Notes: a model not told the origin generated them from the sequence alone. Counted from the first letter of the stretch, positions 9,320-18,131 are shown. The stretch: DNA of 64,000 nt from JAVBQL01 sp031549085 (GCA_031549085.1 JAVBQL010000014.1:62001-126000); one strand, 5' to 3'. Numbers and translations are program-made.

Positions 9320-10276
9320 CTACTTACTCTCAAACATTCTTCTATTAAATATTGAATCACTGTTGCCCAATTTTACTCCAATATCCCATATTCCCAAGGC
9401 CTTATCTACCTCTCCAAGTTTGTAGTATGATGCACCAAGCAGATTATAGTTTTTTATATAGTTTTTATCATATTGTAGAGACTTCTCAAAATAGACTATT
9501 GCATCTGTATATTCTGTGTTGTAGTAGTGGATATAGCCTAGAGTGTAGTATAAAGAGGCCATCTTTTGGTTTGAAACATTGCATTGTAGTGCCCCCTCTA
9601 TGGCAACTGACATAAACTTTTTTGCTTCGCTGTAATTTCTCATCAAATAGTAGTTAAGCCCCATGTAGTATGCAGCCTCTTCAGCTCGATATTCAAAGTT
9701 TAATATCTCATTAAAATCTCTTATACTCTCTTGGTGCTTATTTTCTTTGAGTTTTGTATAACCTCTAAAAAATATGTTATCAACAACCTCTTTTGAAAAG
9801 GGTATGTTTCCAGCAATTTTAGGAATTTTACTGAAGTAATATATTGGCTTCTCTATATTGATTGTAGTTGCCAAATCTGCATCAGTAAGTATAGGCTCTG
9901 TTATAGTAACAGGTATTGGCGGTATGGTTGTGGTTGTTGTGACAACAACTGCAGGGGCTATGTATATTGTAGTAGTGGTAGTTGGTGGAATTTCATATCT
10001 TAAAACAATAGTTGTGGTTGTTGTAGGTGCTGTATATATAGTTGTGGTTGTATTGGTAGTAGTTGTTGTTGTAGGTGCTGTATATATAGTTGTGGTTGTT
10101 GTTGTAGGTGGCATTTTTGTTGGAAAAACTCCCCTCTCTATTATCACTTCAGAGCTTTTAGGTTCTCCAATCAATGGGGCTGTATCATAAACTCCATCTT
10201 GTATATCTGTTGGTTTGGCATTTATGAATAGAAGTGTAGATATAAGTAGTAAATAAAAGATTTTAGTTTTTTTCAA
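9320..10276 (-). CDS. Exported TPR protein with a Thr-rich low-complexity linker
   Basis: A 318-residue protein with a signal peptide (KIFYLLLISTLLFINAKP). A linker at about residues 52-125 is made of repeated PPTTTTT and IYTAPTTTTT blocks, followed by about 190 residues with TPR motifs, such as AAYYMGLNYYLMRNYSEAKKF and ASLYYTLGYIHYYNTEYTDA. The linker resembles a surface-exposed spacer. In DNA it is an imperfect tandem repeat with units around TATATAGTTGTGGTTGTTG, likely to expand and contract. It is divergent from the response regulator genes. Function unknown; probably periplasmic or outer-membrane attached. Confidence 0.8.
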   Translation of the reverse strand: MKKTKIFYLLLISTLLFINAKPTDIQDGVYDTAPLIGEPKSSEVIIERGVFPTKMPPTTTTTTIYTAPTTTTTTNTTTTIYTAPTTTTTIVLRYEIPPTTTTTIYIAPAVVVTTTTTIPPIPVTITEPILTDADLATTINIEKPIYYFSKIPKIAGNIPFSKEVVDNIFFRGYTKLKENKHQESIRDFNEILNFEYRAEEAAYYMGLNYYLMRNYSEAKKFMSVAIEGALQCNVSNQKMASLYYTLGYIHYYNTEYTDAIVYFEKSLQYDKNYIKNYNLLGASYYKLGEVDKALGIWDIGVKLGNSDSIFNRRMFESK

Positions 10277-10504
10277 CTTTAGAAGCCCTCTTTTTTAAAA
10301 CAATTTTGCTATTAAAACTGTTTATTAAACTGAAATAGATAATTTTAAAAAAAAAATCTATTCAGCTTTGATTATCGAGTTTTATGGCTAAAAAATATAG
10401 GATAACCACTCATTTATTTTTTGTTAGATTCTTTTAATTAACAATTATTTTATAGCATTTTTTAAAAAAAAGTAGTATAATCATCTTTTAAAATAAAAAG
10501 ATCC

Positions 10505-10532
10505 TTGATTTTTTTATAATATTTCTTATAAT
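10505..10532 (+). promoter_or_regulatory. Sigma-70-like promoter
   Basis: TTGATT and TATAAT with a 16-base spacer, in the 468-base divergent intergenic region. It would give a leader of about 205 bases for the response regulator gene at 10745. The rest of the intergenic region is AT-rich with no other structure that I recognise. Confidence 0.4.
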
Positions 10533-10744
10533 TTAATATTATAGGGGATGGTCAGATTAATAAAAGAGCAATTTTTCAAAGTTTTGTATTTTAAACATAC
10601 TATTTTTATTTTTTGTTAAAATAAAAAAATTGTTATTATAAATAGATTGCTTCTTGTTTTAAAGCTTAATTTAGTTCTTTAAACAGTTTGATTCATTTAT
10701 TGGACTTTTGAAAGCTTTTACTTACTTTAGGAGTTTTTTATATT

Positions 10745-11848
10745 ATGAATGAGTTTCGCAGTAAAGCATCAATACTTATAGTTGATGACGATTACGGAAT
10801 AAGAAGGAAGCTTGAGACACTGCTTAAGGCAAATGAGCTTAATGCGGTATCTTTTGAGAATGGTAAAGATGCTCTATTAGAGCTTGAAAAAAATGATAAA
10901 GATCACTATAGTTTAATTCTTTTAGATGTCTCTCTCGCTGATGAGAGTGGTTTTAACACAGCAAAAAAGATAAAAAATAATGAGCGTTTAAGAGATATTC
11001 CAATAATATTTATAACAGGCAGTGATAATTTAGAAGATAAGAGGACAGGATTTAGCATTGGCTGTGTCGATTATATTACAAAACCTTTTGACAACACAGA
11101 GGTTATATTACGTATAAGGCTTCATCTTGAGCTTGCAATAAGAAGAGAGGAGGCGATTCTCTATGCTCGTATACTTGAAGAGAAGGTAAAAGAGAGAACA
11201 GTGGAGATTCTTAATACAAGAAAGGCTCTGATTGTTAGTCTTGCCTCTCTTTCAGAATCAAGAGATAATGAGACAGGTGCCCACATATTTAGGACACAGG
11301 AGTATTCAAGAATTTTGGCTGTTGAGCTTAGAAAAACATTGAAATATTCTATGGTAATAACAGATAGTTTTGTTGAAAATATGCATGATTGTTCACCTTT
11401 GCATGATATTGGCAAGGTTGGTATTGCAGATCATATTCTTTTAAAACCGGGAAAACTAACGGCAGAAGAGTTTGAAATAATGAAAAGCCACTGCATTATT
11501 GGTAAAAAGACTTTGGAGACAGGTATATCTATGTTGGGTAAAAATGCCTTTTTTGATTTTGCTTCAGATATAATCTATACCCACCATGAAAAATTTGATG
11601 GCAGCGGTTATCCAGAGGGGCTTGTTGGAGAAAATATACCACTTAATGGAAGAATTATGGCTTTGTCTGATGTTTATGATGCTCTTACTTCGAAGAGAGC
11701 ATATAAAGAGGCTTGGTCACATGATAGGGCTAGAGACTTGATAGTAGATCAATCTGGAAGACATTTTGATCCCGATGTTGTGCAGGCTTTTTTGAATGCA
11801 CAAGATGATTTTATTAGCACAAAGAGTAAATTTAAAGAATATGAGTAA
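10745..11848 (+). CDS. Response regulator with HD-GYP domain (RpfG type)
   Basis: A 367-residue cytoplasmic protein. The N-terminal receiver domain (about 8-125) has the acidic pair DDD near 14-16, phosphoacceptor Asp61 (LILLDVSL) and Lys in YITKPF. A short coiled linker is followed by an HD-GYP domain (about 165-355) with LHDIGKVGIADHILLKPGKL near 218, HHEKFDGSGYPEG near 280 and ALSDVYDALTSKRAY. HD-GYP proteins hydrolyse cyclic di-GMP; the catalytic motifs are intact. TTTAGGAG lies upstream of ATG 10745. A second receiver protein follows 21 bases downstream, probably in the same transcript and pathway. Confidence 0.93.
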   Translation: MNEFRSKASILIVDDDYGIRRKLETLLKANELNAVSFENGKDALLELEKNDKDHYSLILLDVSLADESGFNTAKKIKNNERLRDIPIIFITGSDNLEDKRTGFSIGCVDYITKPFDNTEVILRIRLHLELAIRREEAILYARILEEKVKERTVEILNTRKALIVSLASLSESRDNETGAHIFRTQEYSRILAVELRKTLKYSMVITDSFVENMHDCSPLHDIGKVGIADHILLKPGKLTAEEFEIMKSHCIIGKKTLETGISMLGKNAFFDFASDIIYTHHEKFDGSGYPEGLVGENIPLNGRIMALSDVYDALTSKRAYKEAWSHDRARDLIVDQSGRHFDPDVVQAFLNAQDDFISTKSKFKEYE

Positions 11849-11869
11849 ATATTTGGAGTTCATTTAATT

Positions 11870-13126
11870 ATGGAAAAAATACTTGTAGTGGATGATGACT
11901 ACGGAACGATGAAACAGATAGAGATTATTCTTAAAAAGAATAATTATCATCCGTTCTGTTTTACCTCTCCTCAAGAGGCTTTAAATAGCTTTGAAGTGTC
12001 TGACTATGATCTAGTTTTATCCGATTTTTATATGCCGGAAATGAATGGAGAGGAGCTTCTCCATAAAATACGTGCAACAGATAGATATATTCCATTCATT
12101 ATTTTAACAGTCAATATGGAGATAGATAATGCTATAAAGCTTCTAAAAGAGGGAGCTGACGATTATCTATCAAAACCTGTTGTTAGTGATGAGCTTATTT
12201 TTAGAATTAAAAAAAATATAGAAGAGAAGAATAATAAGAGAGTTTTGGATGTAGTTGAGAGAGAGCAGGCTATAATGGAGCTTGAGAGCAAAAGAATGGT
12301 AAACTGGAAGCTTCTCTATGCAACTAAAGATGTTAAACATACAGATCAGGTTATAAATCTATTCACAAGAACATTAAATCAAGCAGGTGGTTTTGTTTGG
12401 CTTGATATACTAAAAATGCACACTGAAGAGATTGATGATGAAAACTATAAAATAAGCAAATCTCTTGTAGATTTAATAATTCAATCAACAGAGCAAAATC
12501 AGGTCTTTTTTGACAATATCACATTTTTATCTAATTTAGACTCTCTTCAGCTTCACTTTGTTAGATACAATTATGGTGACTTTTCAAGCAAACTATTTGA
12601 TTATGTATCGAAAGAGTTTGATTTTCTAAAGACACTCTACAACAGGCAGCTCTTTGTACAGAAGTCATCAAAAAGCTTGGACTATGAACTTGTTGTTGAT
12701 ATTGGGTATGTTAAGCAGATTGTAAAAGAGCTTATTCTTAATGCTCTTAAATATTCACCGCCAAATACACCAATATTCTTTATGGTTGAAAAGAGTACAA
12801 CAGAAGAGGATAGTGTTGATATCAGTGTAAAAAATACACCAAAAAAGATGGATGCAAAAGACTTTGATGGAAATGATATCATTGGTATCCCATATGAGTA
12901 TTCAGAATTGATTTTTGATCTCTTCTATACAATAGATCCTTTTCCAACAACCTACAAAGAGGAGGATTGGACAAATGGAACAGGGCTCTATATTGTTAGA
13001 AAAATATTAAAAAGACACAATGCATGGATAAAGACTGTCAATGGTGTTGACTATTCAAGAGATGTCCCTATGCCATATATAAAGTTTACTGTAACTATAC
13101 CATGTTCTATATCAGACTCGTTTTAG
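11870..13126 (+). CDS. Receiver domain fused to a histidine-kinase-type ATPase
   Basis: A 418-residue protein. An N-terminal receiver domain (about 1-120) has Asp52 (SDFYMPEMNG) and Lys in YLSKPV. A helical middle region follows, then a C-terminal HATPase domain (about 270-415) with the N-box KELILNALKYS and the G-box WTNGTGLYIVRKIL. I see no convincing HisKA phosphorylation His in the middle (NLFTRTLNQ and similar do not match), so it may be a receiver-controlled ATPase or a HisKA-diverged kinase. It follows the HD-GYP gene by 21 bases and presumably signals with it. A good intrinsic terminator follows at 13184. Confidence 0.85.
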   Translation: MEKILVVDDDYGTMKQIEIILKKNNYHPFCFTSPQEALNSFEVSDYDLVLSDFYMPEMNGEELLHKIRATDRYIPFIILTVNMEIDNAIKLLKEGADDYLSKPVVSDELIFRIKKNIEEKNNKRVLDVVEREQAIMELESKRMVNWKLLYATKDVKHTDQVINLFTRTLNQAGGFVWLDILKMHTEEIDDENYKISKSLVDLIIQSTEQNQVFFDNITFLSNLDSLQLHFVRYNYGDFSSKLFDYVSKEFDFLKTLYNRQLFVQKSSKSLDYELVVDIGYVKQIVKELILNALKYSPPNTPIFFMVEKSTTEEDSVDISVKNTPKKMDAKDFDGNDIIGIPYEYSELIFDLFYTIDPFPTTYKEEDWTNGTGLYIVRKILKRHNAWIKTVNGVDYSRDVPMPYIKFTVTIPCSISDSF

Positions 13127-13183
13127 TATTTGCCAAGTGTGAGAGTTAGATAATTATTATACATTTAGAATATTAAATTAAGA

Positions 13184-13223
13184 AATAGTTCTTTTATAGT
13201 TATTAAGAGAGCTATTTTTTTTT
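13184..13223 (+). terminator. Intrinsic terminator of the two-gene signalling operon
   Basis: AATAGTTCTTTTA at 13184-13196 pairs with TAAGAGAGCTATT at 13204-13216 (13 bp with wobbles), followed directly by a run of nine T. Confidence 0.75.
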
Positions 13224-13349
13224 ATTTAAGATAGATGTAAAAGTGATTTTTTTCGATATTGCATATTTCCTATTTATTATATATAATTATTTTAGTATTT
13301 GTAATTTTATTTAAAAAAATATTTAGAAACTTAACTTAAGGAGATTAAA

Positions 13350-14471
13350 TTGAAAAAGTTTTTTTTTATGATTATGATTTCTCTTTTTGTTGTATCAAAC
13401 TACTCTTTCTCTCAAGGCAAAGATGTTGCATCAAAGGGTTATGGTATAAATAATAAAGATGATAAATTTCACTATATGGAATTTTCAAGACGGCCTGTCG
13501 GAGATAATGACATATTAATTAATATAATGTACTCCGCTATATGCCATAGTGACATTCATACGGCAAGAGGTGATTGGGGGAGTGCAATATATCCATTAGT
13601 TCCAGGTCATGAGATAGTTGGTAAGGTTGCAGAGGTTGGTAAAAATGTTAAGAATTTTAAAGTTGGTGAGACAGCTGGGGTTGGCTGTATGGTCGATTCT
13701 TGCGGTGTTTGTGAATACTGCAAAAAAGACTTGGAGCAGTTTTGTTCCAAAGGGGCTGTATTTACCTATGACAGCAGAGACTATAGCGGTAAGCCTACCT
13801 ATGGAGGCTACTCAAATAATATAGTTGTAAAGTCATCTTTTGCTTTTAAGATCCCAGACTCCATACCTATCGAGAGGGCAGCTCCACTCTTATGTGCTGG
13901 AATCACGACCTACTCTGCCTTGAAGAAGGGGGAGATAAAAGCAGGGGACAAAGTTGCTGTTGCTGGCTTTGGTGGTTTGGGACATATGGCTCTTCAATAT
14001 GCAATCTCTATGGGAGCTGATGTTACTGTTTTTGATATTACAGAGAGTAAACGCCAGATAGCACTGGAGATGGGTGCTAAAAAGTATGTGAATACAAAGA
14101 GTGCTAAAGAGAGCACTGGAATGCATAGAAATTTTGATCTAATTATTTCAACTATATCAGATAATTTTAACCTCGATTTCTACCTAAATATGCTAACAAT
14201 AGATGGTAAAATGGTTATTGTTGGAATCCCTTCAACTCCCCTTAGATTTTCACTATTCAGTCTTATTAATGGCAGAAGAAGTGTTATAGGCTCACTGATA
14301 GGAGGCCTTAAGGAGACTCAAGAGACAATAGACTATTCAGCAAAAAATAAAATATATCCAAAAGTTGAGATTATTTCAGCAGATGAAATAAACGATGCCT
14401 ATGCTAAGGTTATAAATGGAGATGTGTTGTTTAGATTTGTTATAGATATGTCCACATTAAAAAAGAAATAA
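13350..14471 (+). CDS. Zinc-dependent alcohol dehydrogenase (CAD/YahK type) with a signal peptide
   Basis: A 373-residue MDR-family dehydrogenase. Catalytic zinc ligands are Cys65 (AICHSD) and His87-Glu88 (PGHE). The structural zinc set is Cys118, 121, 124 and 132, and the NAD(P)-binding motif is GFGGLGHMALQYA. This is the cinnamyl-alcohol/YahK-like branch. Unusually, a typical signal peptide (FFFMIMISLFVVSNYSFSQG) precedes the catalytic domain, so the enzyme may be exported even though its cofactor is normally cytoplasmic. The start is TTG 13350, fixed by AAGGAGA seven bases upstream. It stands alone between terminators. The export prediction is an inference. Confidence 0.9.
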   Translation: MKKFFFMIMISLFVVSNYSFSQGKDVASKGYGINNKDDKFHYMEFSRRPVGDNDILINIMYSAICHSDIHTARGDWGSAIYPLVPGHEIVGKVAEVGKNVKNFKVGETAGVGCMVDSCGVCEYCKKDLEQFCSKGAVFTYDSRDYSGKPTYGGYSNNIVVKSSFAFKIPDSIPIERAAPLLCAGITTYSALKKGEIKAGDKVAVAGFGGLGHMALQYAISMGADVTVFDITESKRQIALEMGAKKYVNTKSAKESTGMHRNFDLIISTISDNFNLDFYLNMLTIDGKMVIVGIPSTPLRFSLFSLINGRRSVIGSLIGGLKETQETIDYSAKNKIYPKVEIISADEINDAYAKVINGDVLFRFVIDMSTLKKK

Positions 14472-14492
14472 ATTTTATTTTTTTTATAATTA

Positions 14493-14523
14493 AACTTGTA
14501 GTGCTACACTACAAGTTTTTTTA
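14493..14523 (+). terminator. Intrinsic terminator of the alcohol dehydrogenase
   Basis: AACTTGTAGTG and CACTACAAGTT (11 bp, loop CTA), followed by a T run. Confidence 0.85.
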
Positions 14524-14530
14524 ATAGTTT

Positions 14531-14606
14531 TTTCTTTTTTTTGCGTGCCACGTCCTTTCTGATAAGTATCTTTTACAAGAGAGTTTTTTAGTTTCTAATT
14601 AAAAAA
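14531..14606 (+). repeat. GTGCC-core dispersed repeat, copy 2
   Basis: TTGCGTGCCACGTCCTTTCT then GATAAGTATCTTTTACAAGA and TTTTTAGTTTCTAA. This is the most complete form of the family and almost base-for-base like the copy at 21471. Confidence 0.75.
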
Positions 14607-14669
14607 GCAACCAACAGGACAAAAGCAGGTAAATTTGAAAAGGGGGTAGGGGGATTAGTCTTAGACTAT

Positions 14670-15344
14670 TTACCACATCATATTGCCGCTCTCTAGTGCC
14701 TCATCAAGAAGTGCTTGATCGTTTGTAATATCACTATTCTCTTTTTGTGCTGGCTTTCCAATAAAATTTAATCCAATCATAAATATCTCTACACTTATCT
14801 TTCTTGATGATTTTGGTTTGAACCACTTTGCAGTTTTAAAGGCTCTTCTCATCTCATTCATAATATCATTCTCATCACCACCCTGAAATATCTTTGCAAC
14901 GAAAAATCCATCTTTTTTTAGATTGTCATAAGTAAAAGCTAAAGCCTCTCTCACAAGTTCTGAAGAGGCAAATGCATCAACATACTCATCTCCCTCTGTA
15001 TCGGGAGCCATATCGCTTATTATTCCATTAAATGGAGAGTGTTTGGAGATCTCATCTTTGTTCTCTTCAGAGCTAAAGCTTCCCTCAATTGTAACTATGT
15101 TTGGTTTACTTACTTTTATTTTTTTATAATCTATTCCAACAACCAAACCATTTTCACCAACAAGCTTGGAAATATATTGCAGCCATGAGCCGGGAGCAGA
15201 GCCCAAATCTGCTATTTTTTGGTTTTTTTTGATTATATTGAATTTGTTTTGAATCTCTTGAAGCTTATATATACTTCTTGCTAAATAGCCATCTTCTTTT
15301 GCTTTTTTAGCATAAAAATCTAATATTTTATATTCATCACTCAT
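14670..15344 (-). CDS. rlmE: 23S rRNA 2'-O-methyltransferase RlmE (RrmJ/FtsJ)
   Basis: A 224-residue SAM-dependent methyltransferase. Seen are ARSIYKLQEIQNKF, motif I ADLGSAPGSWLQY (about 42-54), NGIISDMAPDTEG (about 105-117, catalytic Asp) and FFVAKIFQGGDEND (catalytic Lys). RlmE methylates U2552 of 23S rRNA (E. coli numbering). Length is normal. The promoter-proximal region on this strand is occupied by a partial GTGCC-core repeat (15343-15385), whose AAAGGACG lies too far from the start codon to be an ordinary ribosome binding site. Confidence 0.93.
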   Translation of the reverse strand: MSDEYKILDFYAKKAKEDGYLARSIYKLQEIQNKFNIIKKNQKIADLGSAPGSWLQYISKLVGENGLVVGIDYKKIKVSKPNIVTIEGSFSSEENKDEISKHSPFNGIISDMAPDTEGDEYVDAFASSELVREALAFTYDNLKKDGFFVAKIFQGGDENDIMNEMRRAFKTAKWFKPKSSRKISVEIFMIGLNFIGKPAQKENSDITNDQALLDEALESGNMMW

Positions 15345-15385
15345 TTTTTTTGTGCCGCGTCCTTTCTGAACTCGCTTTAACTAAA
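15343..15385 (+). repeat. GTGCC-core dispersed repeat, copy 3 (partial)
   Basis: TTTGTGCCGCGTCCTTTCTG, truncated after the core, directly abutting the rlmE start codon. Confidence 0.5.
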
Positions 15386-15563
15386 AGAGTAGACCACTTT
15401 TTAATTTTAAGGTTCAATATGTCCAGTTGCAACATGGACATCTAACAAGCTACATATTTGAAAAATATTTGAGACCTCTTCAACTTACTTAATTTTAAAA
15501 AAAGGTCTATTGATAGTATTTATAATATAAGAAGTGTATAAAGACAAGAGTTGATTTAAGAAA

Positions 15564-15923
15564 TTATCTCTTTTTTTCTTCACTATTTTTGCAGACAATA
15601 CATTTTGTTGTCCATGGAATGGAGTTTAGTCTCTCTTTTTCTATTGTTTTTCCACAAGAGATACAGATGCCATAGGTGTTTTCATCAATTCTTCGAAGTG
15701 CAGCATCTATTGCCATAATAGTTTGCTGTGAGACATTTGATAGTTGGGAAAGTATTGTTTGAGTTGCACTAGATGTAGCTTCATCAATTGAATCATTCAC
15801 ACTGTTGTGACTGTTGTTTATCATATCTTTTACAGATTCACTAGTATCATCTAATTCTTGAACAATATTTCTTCGTGCCTCTTCCAAAACCTTTTTAAAA
15901 TTAGCCAAATTCTCTTTGTCCAT
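15564..15923 (-). CDS. DksA/TraR-type zinc-finger protein
   Basis: A 119-residue cytoplasmic protein. A coiled-coil N-terminal part (about 1-80, rich in Asn, Ser, Asp and Glu) is followed by a C4 zinc finger YGICISCGKTIEKERLNSIP...CIVC. This matches DksA/TraR family proteins, which bind the RNA polymerase secondary channel and mediate stringent control; the exact role of this homologue is not determined. The coiled-coil tip lacks an obvious DxxDxA motif, so it may be one of the shorter paralogues rather than true DksA. Monocistronic. Confidence 0.85.
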   Translation of the reverse strand: MDKENLANFKKVLEEARRNIVQELDDTSESVKDMINNSHNSVNDSIDEATSSATQTILSQLSNVSQQTIMAIDAALRRIDENTYGICISCGKTIEKERLNSIPWTTKCIVCKNSEEKKR

Positions 15924-16034
15924 ATTAAATCCAAAAAATATAATTTACGCAGGATATAATATTCGCATATAAAAGTCAAGATTATTTTAAGTTAATATAA
16001 TTTTTTAAAAATATCTTAAGTAAAATATATTAAA

Positions 16035-16562
16035 CTAATAATTAACAGGCATCATATAATTAAAATATCCATTGTTGTAAGAGTTTCCATTTATTGTATC
16101 ATAACTATTTAATTCTCTAGACGAGTTGACATTTTCATAAAAAATAAAAGTTGACATTGGATAGTATCCATCAGATATTGCAACACTGCTCTCTTCAGAG
16201 TAGATATAGTTTGTATTTGATGAATATCTATTATTTATTGCTCCATTATTGTTTCTATCAATGTATATATACAAAGAGAACATTACCACAAAAAGAAAAA
16301 CGGAAGCCACAACTACACTGGCATATTTTATAAAGTTTAATGGCTCCCGTTTTTTATATGGGGTGGTATGAGAAAAATGAAAAAAATTATCGCTATCTAT
16401 ACTATTAAACAAAATTTTTAAGGAGGTTATTTTTTTTTCATATAGATAGCAACGTTCACATATATTGATATGATTGTTTAGATCAATCAATTCACTATTT
16501 TTAAGATCATTATCAACCTTTCTGCTGATTAATAATCTGTAATCCCTACAAAATATACTCAT
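16035..16562 (-). CDS. Zinc-finger anti-sigma factor (membrane)
   Basis: A 175-residue protein starting 4 bases inside the end of the ECF sigma gene (ATGA overlap). The N-terminal cytoplasmic part holds HINICERCYLYEKK near residue 31, the H-x3-C-x2-C motif of ZAS anti-sigma domains. One TM helix follows (about 90-112, VVVASVFLFVVMFSLYIYI), then an Asn/Ser/Tyr-rich extracytoplasmic tail. This is the classic layout of a membrane anti-sigma factor that holds its cognate sigma until an envelope signal arrives. Confidence 0.85.
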   Translation of the reverse strand: MSIFCRDYRLLISRKVDNDLKNSELIDLNNHINICERCYLYEKKITSLKILFNSIDSDNFFHFSHTTPYKKREPLNFIKYASVVVASVFLFVVMFSLYIYIDRNNNGAINNRYSSNTNYIYSEESSVAISDGYYPMSTFIFYENVNSSRELNSYDTINGNSYNNGYFNYMMPVNY

Positions 16563-17053
16563 ATGGTAACTCCCATATTTAATAAAATTTTTAAAAGCTT
16601 CTCACGTGCTCTTGATATTCTGGTCTTTACTGTATTTAAGGGGAGATTCAAAAGCAGTGCAATCTCCTCATAATTTTTATTTTCATATTCCAAAAGTATT
16701 ATAGGAAGTCTATAGGGTAGATCAAGCTTATCTAAAGCAATTCCTATAACAATTTTTGTCTCAAGGTTCGCAATCTCGTTTTTGCCATTTGGATGATTTG
16801 TAAAATCATCTTCGAAGTTAGTCTTTTCTCTCTTTTGTTTGCGAACAAAATCGACACTCTTATTTACCGCAATCCTATATAAATAGGTAAACAAGTTTGA
16901 ATCATTCCTGAACTTATCCATATTTTTATAATATGAGATAAAAACATCTTGTACGATATCTTTTGCCTCTTCATCGTCCTTTGTTATTCTAAATGCCACC
17001 GAACGAAGAGAGGACTCATAGTCTCTAACTATCCTGTCAAATGCCAGTTCCAT
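16559..17053 (-). CDS. ECF sigma factor
   Basis: A 164-residue RNA polymerase sigma factor of the ECF (RpoE-like) class. Region 2 (about 8-75) includes EEAKDIVQDVFISYYKNMDK and YRIAVNKSVDFVRKQKR. Region 4 (about 105-160) includes YEEIALLLNLPLNTVKTRIS. It is coupled to the anti-sigma gene by a 4-base overlap. The Spy-like gene lies upstream on the same strand, separated by a terminator-like hairpin (17146-17175), and is probably part of the envelope-stress regulon. Confidence 0.93.
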   Translation of the reverse strand: MELAFDRIVRDYESSLRSVAFRITKDDEEAKDIVQDVFISYYKNMDKFRNDSNLFTYLYRIAVNKSVDFVRKQKREKTNFEDDFTNHPNGKNEIANLETKIVIGIALDKLDLPYRLPIILLEYENKNYEEIALLLNLPLNTVKTRISRAREKLLKILLNMGVTI

Positions 17054-17145
17054 TTTTTTACTTTACCTGCTCTTTTTCAAAGAGATAATTTGTGCACACA
17101 TTATATAAAAAAAACAAAAAAAATAGTACAAAAAAGTCAAAACAT

Positions 17146-17175
17146 GTGACTTTAGAAGTTGGACTCTAAAGTCAC
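17146..17175 (-). terminator. Hairpin between the spy-like and sigma genes
   Basis: GTGACTTTAGA and TCTAAAGTCAC form an 11-bp perfect stem with an 8-base loop, 18 bases past the spy-like stop codon. The downstream T run on the minus strand is interrupted, so termination may be partial. Confidence 0.6.
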
Positions 17176-17193
17176 GTTAGATAAATTAGCTAT

Positions 17194-17760
17194 CTATTTT
17201 TTTGGCTTTGTTTTACTATCTTTGTTCATCTTGTTATCGCCTTTTTTCATTCTATCATTATCATGAAAACGCTCTCTCTTTTCCATCATAAATTTTTTCA
17301 TTGTATCTTGAAACATAGTAAACTGCTCTTTTGTCATAACAGCTTTTATATCAAGATCTCTTTTTATGGATAGATACTCGATTTCTGCAGCAATAGAGGC
17401 CTTCTTATCAAGCATTGTTTTTAATTTACTTAGCTCTGGCGAATCTTTGAAGAGCTCCTCTTTTATATTTACTCTCTCTTGTTGAAGCTCTATCTGTTTT
17501 TTATCAATATCTATTATAGTTTTCTTCTGAATAGCATCTATTTTTGATAGTTGCTCTTCTGAGAATTTAAACTTTGGGTCTCTAAGTATTGGCATTATGT
17601 CAAACTTTCCATGTCCCATATATCCCATTCCAGACTCCATCATCATTGGAGGATTCCCCATTCCAGGTCCCATTTTATCATAGTTTGGCTGAGGTTGTGC
17701 TGAAATTAGCTTAAGAGATGCAAACATTAAGATTGATAATAAAAGTATCTTTTGTTTCAT
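17194..17760 (-). CDS. Periplasmic Spy/CpxP-like Met-rich protein
   Basis: A 188-residue exported protein with a signal peptide (ILLLSILMFASLKLISAQP) and a Met/Gly-rich segment at about residues 28-52 (PMMMESGMGYMGHG). A long helical part follows in which FSEEQLSKIDAI and VMTKEQFTMF match the LTXXQ-type repeats of Spy/CpxP/CnrR proteins. Such proteins act as periplasmic chaperones or metal sensors. The Met-rich stretch suggests copper binding, which is an inference. It lies upstream of the ECF sigma/anti-sigma pair on the same strand. A long inverted repeat in its leader (17794-17848) may control it. Confidence 0.8.
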   Translation of the reverse strand: MKQKILLLSILMFASLKLISAQPQPNYDKMGPGMGNPPMMMESGMGYMGHGKFDIMPILRDPKFKFSEEQLSKIDAIQKKTIIDIDKKQIELQQERVNIKEELFKDSPELSKLKTMLDKKASIAAEIEYLSIKRDLDIKAVMTKEQFTMFQDTMKKFMMEKRERFHDNDRMKKGDNKMNKDSKTKPKK

Positions 17761-17793
17761 TGTTTAATACCGTCCTTTTTAAATTTTCTTAAA

Positions 17794-17848
17794 AAAGGTT
17801 TGGATGTATACAACACTACACCTAAATTTTGTAACTCTCCAAACCTTT
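17794..17848 (-). promoter_or_regulatory. Leader inverted repeat of the spy-like gene (attenuator candidate)
   Basis: AAAGGTTTGGA at 17848-17838 and TCCAAACCTTT at 17804-17794 (minus-strand order) pair perfectly across 33 bases. They are followed by TTTTT, so the RNA could form a terminator before the start codon at 17760. It could instead be a protein operator. Confidence 0.5.
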
Positions 17849-17951
17849 AATTTAATATTACACACACAAAACACATAATATTAGACGATAGATAATTCAA
17901 AAAAGTTTCACTATTTTTTTAATTAATTCTCTTTTTTATAATTTTTTTATT

Positions 17952-17980
17952 TTGACATCTATTTTAGTTTATGTTAAATT
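17952..17980 (+). promoter_or_regulatory. Sigma-70-like promoter, distal
   Basis: TTGACA, 17-base spacer, TAAATT. It lies 247 bases upstream of the neuB-like gene. A frame starting at this TTG is probably spurious. Confidence 0.45.
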
Positions 17981-18131
17981 TTGTTTTTCTATTTTATTAA
18001 AAAAAGAGCAAGATAGAAATAGAGAAATATATGAGATATTCAATAAACTAGATTTTGTTATGATCAATAATCTACTAAATATTCCCGTTTATAAAATATT
18101 TGAGAAATGCAGCAATCTAAAAACTATTTTT

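Noticed and set aside
9858..10190. Val-rich 110-codon frame on the plus strand
   Set aside because: It is the antisense of the Thr-rich repeat of the minus-strand gene; the composition (runs of Val) follows from that.
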